From the NCBI GenBank assembly GCA_036641395.1, contig JAVWEY010000017.1, positions 1 to 34,658 of the forward strand: a stretch of 34,658 nt of DNA, in the 5' to 3' direction. Made by a program: the position numbers and the translations under genes. The first letter of the stretch is position 1. Every line of letters starts with the position of its first letter. The notes beneath the pieces were generated by a model. That model searched no databases and was not told the DNA's origin. It was given only the letters and a program-made list of their open reading frames with translations. Source of the DNA: JAVXTH01 sp036641395. Lineage in GTDB: Bacteria > Bacillota_I > Bacilli_A > Erysipelotrichales > Erysipelotrichaceae. Positions 34,097-34,658 of the stretch are shown piece after piece.

Positions 34097-34581
34097 CTAA
34101 GCTTCATCAACGTCGTTTATCAAATTATTTATATCTATTTGTACCATTTCATATAATTCTTTTACGATTAACTTACTATCAAACGTTTCATCACTTACAA
34201 TATCTTTATCGATTATTTTATAATATCCATCATATATAAATATCGCAATATTATGTTCAAATATATATTGAACTTTTAATTTTAATATTAAATAATTCTT
34301 ATCAATTGCTCTTGATATTTCATTGTACTTAATATCCTTCAAAACTTCTCTATCATTTCTTAAATAATCTACTTTAGATAGATGATAATTTATAAATTCA
34401 TATGCAGAACTATTATTAACTAATTGCACAATCTGGTGTTCATTAAACCAATATAGATAACCCAAGAAACACCAAGCAAGTGGCGATGATAAAAACAAGG
34501 ATACTTGAGAAAGGTATAATGAGACGAATTTTATTCTTGATTGAATCTAATGTAGTGTGCTTTTGATTTGAAAAGATAAAG
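34097..34581 (-). pseudogene. Frameshifted membrane-protein remnant next to an IS end
   Basis: The main frame (34097 to about 34460) encodes WFNEHQIVQLVNNSSAYEF... to DVDEA, a small extracytoplasmic-looking domain, but it has no ATG or ribosome-binding site at its 5' end. Reading one base differently from about 34461 upstream gives KHTTLDSIKNKIRLIIP, then SSILVFIIATCLVFLG: a convincing cytoplasmic tail plus membrane anchor that would run straight into YLYWFNEH. That frame stops soon after. Removing one base in GGGTT (34459-34463) would restore one continuous protein. The 5' end is cut at about 34581, where the IS-like end begins. The family is unknown. A sequencing error cannot be ruled out for the indel, but the missing start supports a pseudogene. 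Confidence 0.65.
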
Positions 34582-34658
34582 GTGACATACTCCCACCACT
34601 TATGCGAGTGATAACGCATTGAAGTGGGGGCTTCTTGTTCGATAAGGCTAACGCCTTA
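34582..34658 (-). mobile_element. Probable right end of an IS200/IS605-family element (continues beyond window)
   Basis: Read on the minus strand, GAAGCCCCCACTT leads into a nested hairpin (ATGCG/CGCAT within CCCACCACTT/AAGTGGGGG on the plus strand, 34592-34630) and ends at GGGAGTATGTCAC. This looks like the subterminal hairpin and end of IS605/IS1341-type elements. A second perfect inverted repeat, TAAGGC-TAAC-GCCTTA, lies at 34643-34658. No transposase or TnpB coding sequence is inside the window; if present, it would lie to the right. The boundary at 34581/34582 is inferred from the typical TCAC end. Identification is from memory of the family. Confidence 0.65.

Overview
The window is AT-rich DNA from a low-GC Firmicute. 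It uses the standard bacterial code: TGA works as a stop, for example in ATGA gene overlaps. The gene content (HprK, WhiA, YvcK, RapZ, ComFA/ComFC, FtsEX, a FemAB-type ligase) and the order comFA-comFC / secA-prfB / ftsE-ftsX / ctp / uvrB-uvrA / hprK-lgt-ppaX / trxB / rapZ-yvcK-whiA follow the conserved Bacillus-type core block. Protein style and rearrangements suggest the Erysipelotrichia or a relative, but that placement is inference. Nearly everything is on the minus strand, so the block reads from right to left.

Left accessory part (1-8.0 kb): the tail of an AraC-type regulator converges on a three-gene MacAB-like exporter operon. Next come a small sugar operon (AgaS-type SIS isomerase plus a lone mannose-family PTS EIIA), a divergent small membrane protein whose promoter carries a palindrome, a GNAT acetyltransferase with a small membrane protein, a controller-protein-like XRE regulator, and a membrane protein that looks like a degenerate nuclease (SNase) fold.

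Central core (8.0-22.4 kb): whiA, yvcK and rapZ form one tight unit. A SulP anion transporter separates them from trxB, an Lgt-PpaX fusion, hprK and uvrA, then uvrB and ctpA. The fusion joins lipoprotein lipidation to the pyrophosphatase that partners HprK/P, and it sits directly beside hprK.

Cell-envelope and translation part (22.4-30.5 kb): a FemX-like peptidoglycan ligase and an ftsE-ftsX-M23 hydrolase operon, which looks like an FtsEX-controlled wall hydrolase. prfB follows, with its autoregulatory +1 frameshift intact and a perfect 22-nt palindrome abutting the frameshift signal. secA lies upstream of prfB.

Right part (30.6-34.7 kb): a cold-shock protein overlaps comFC, in the place where many Firmicutes carry hpf. 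Then come comFC, comFA, a small STAS-like protein without a phosphorylatable serine, an unrecognised 235-residue protein, and a frameshifted membrane-protein remnant. The remnant abuts what looks like the right end of an IS200/IS605-family element running off the window.

Most transcription units are bounded by readable hairpin terminators and TATAAT-type promoters, several with an extended TGn -10. Starts were moved to the codon with a convincing Shine-Dalgarno sequence where the longest reading frame began upstream of it.
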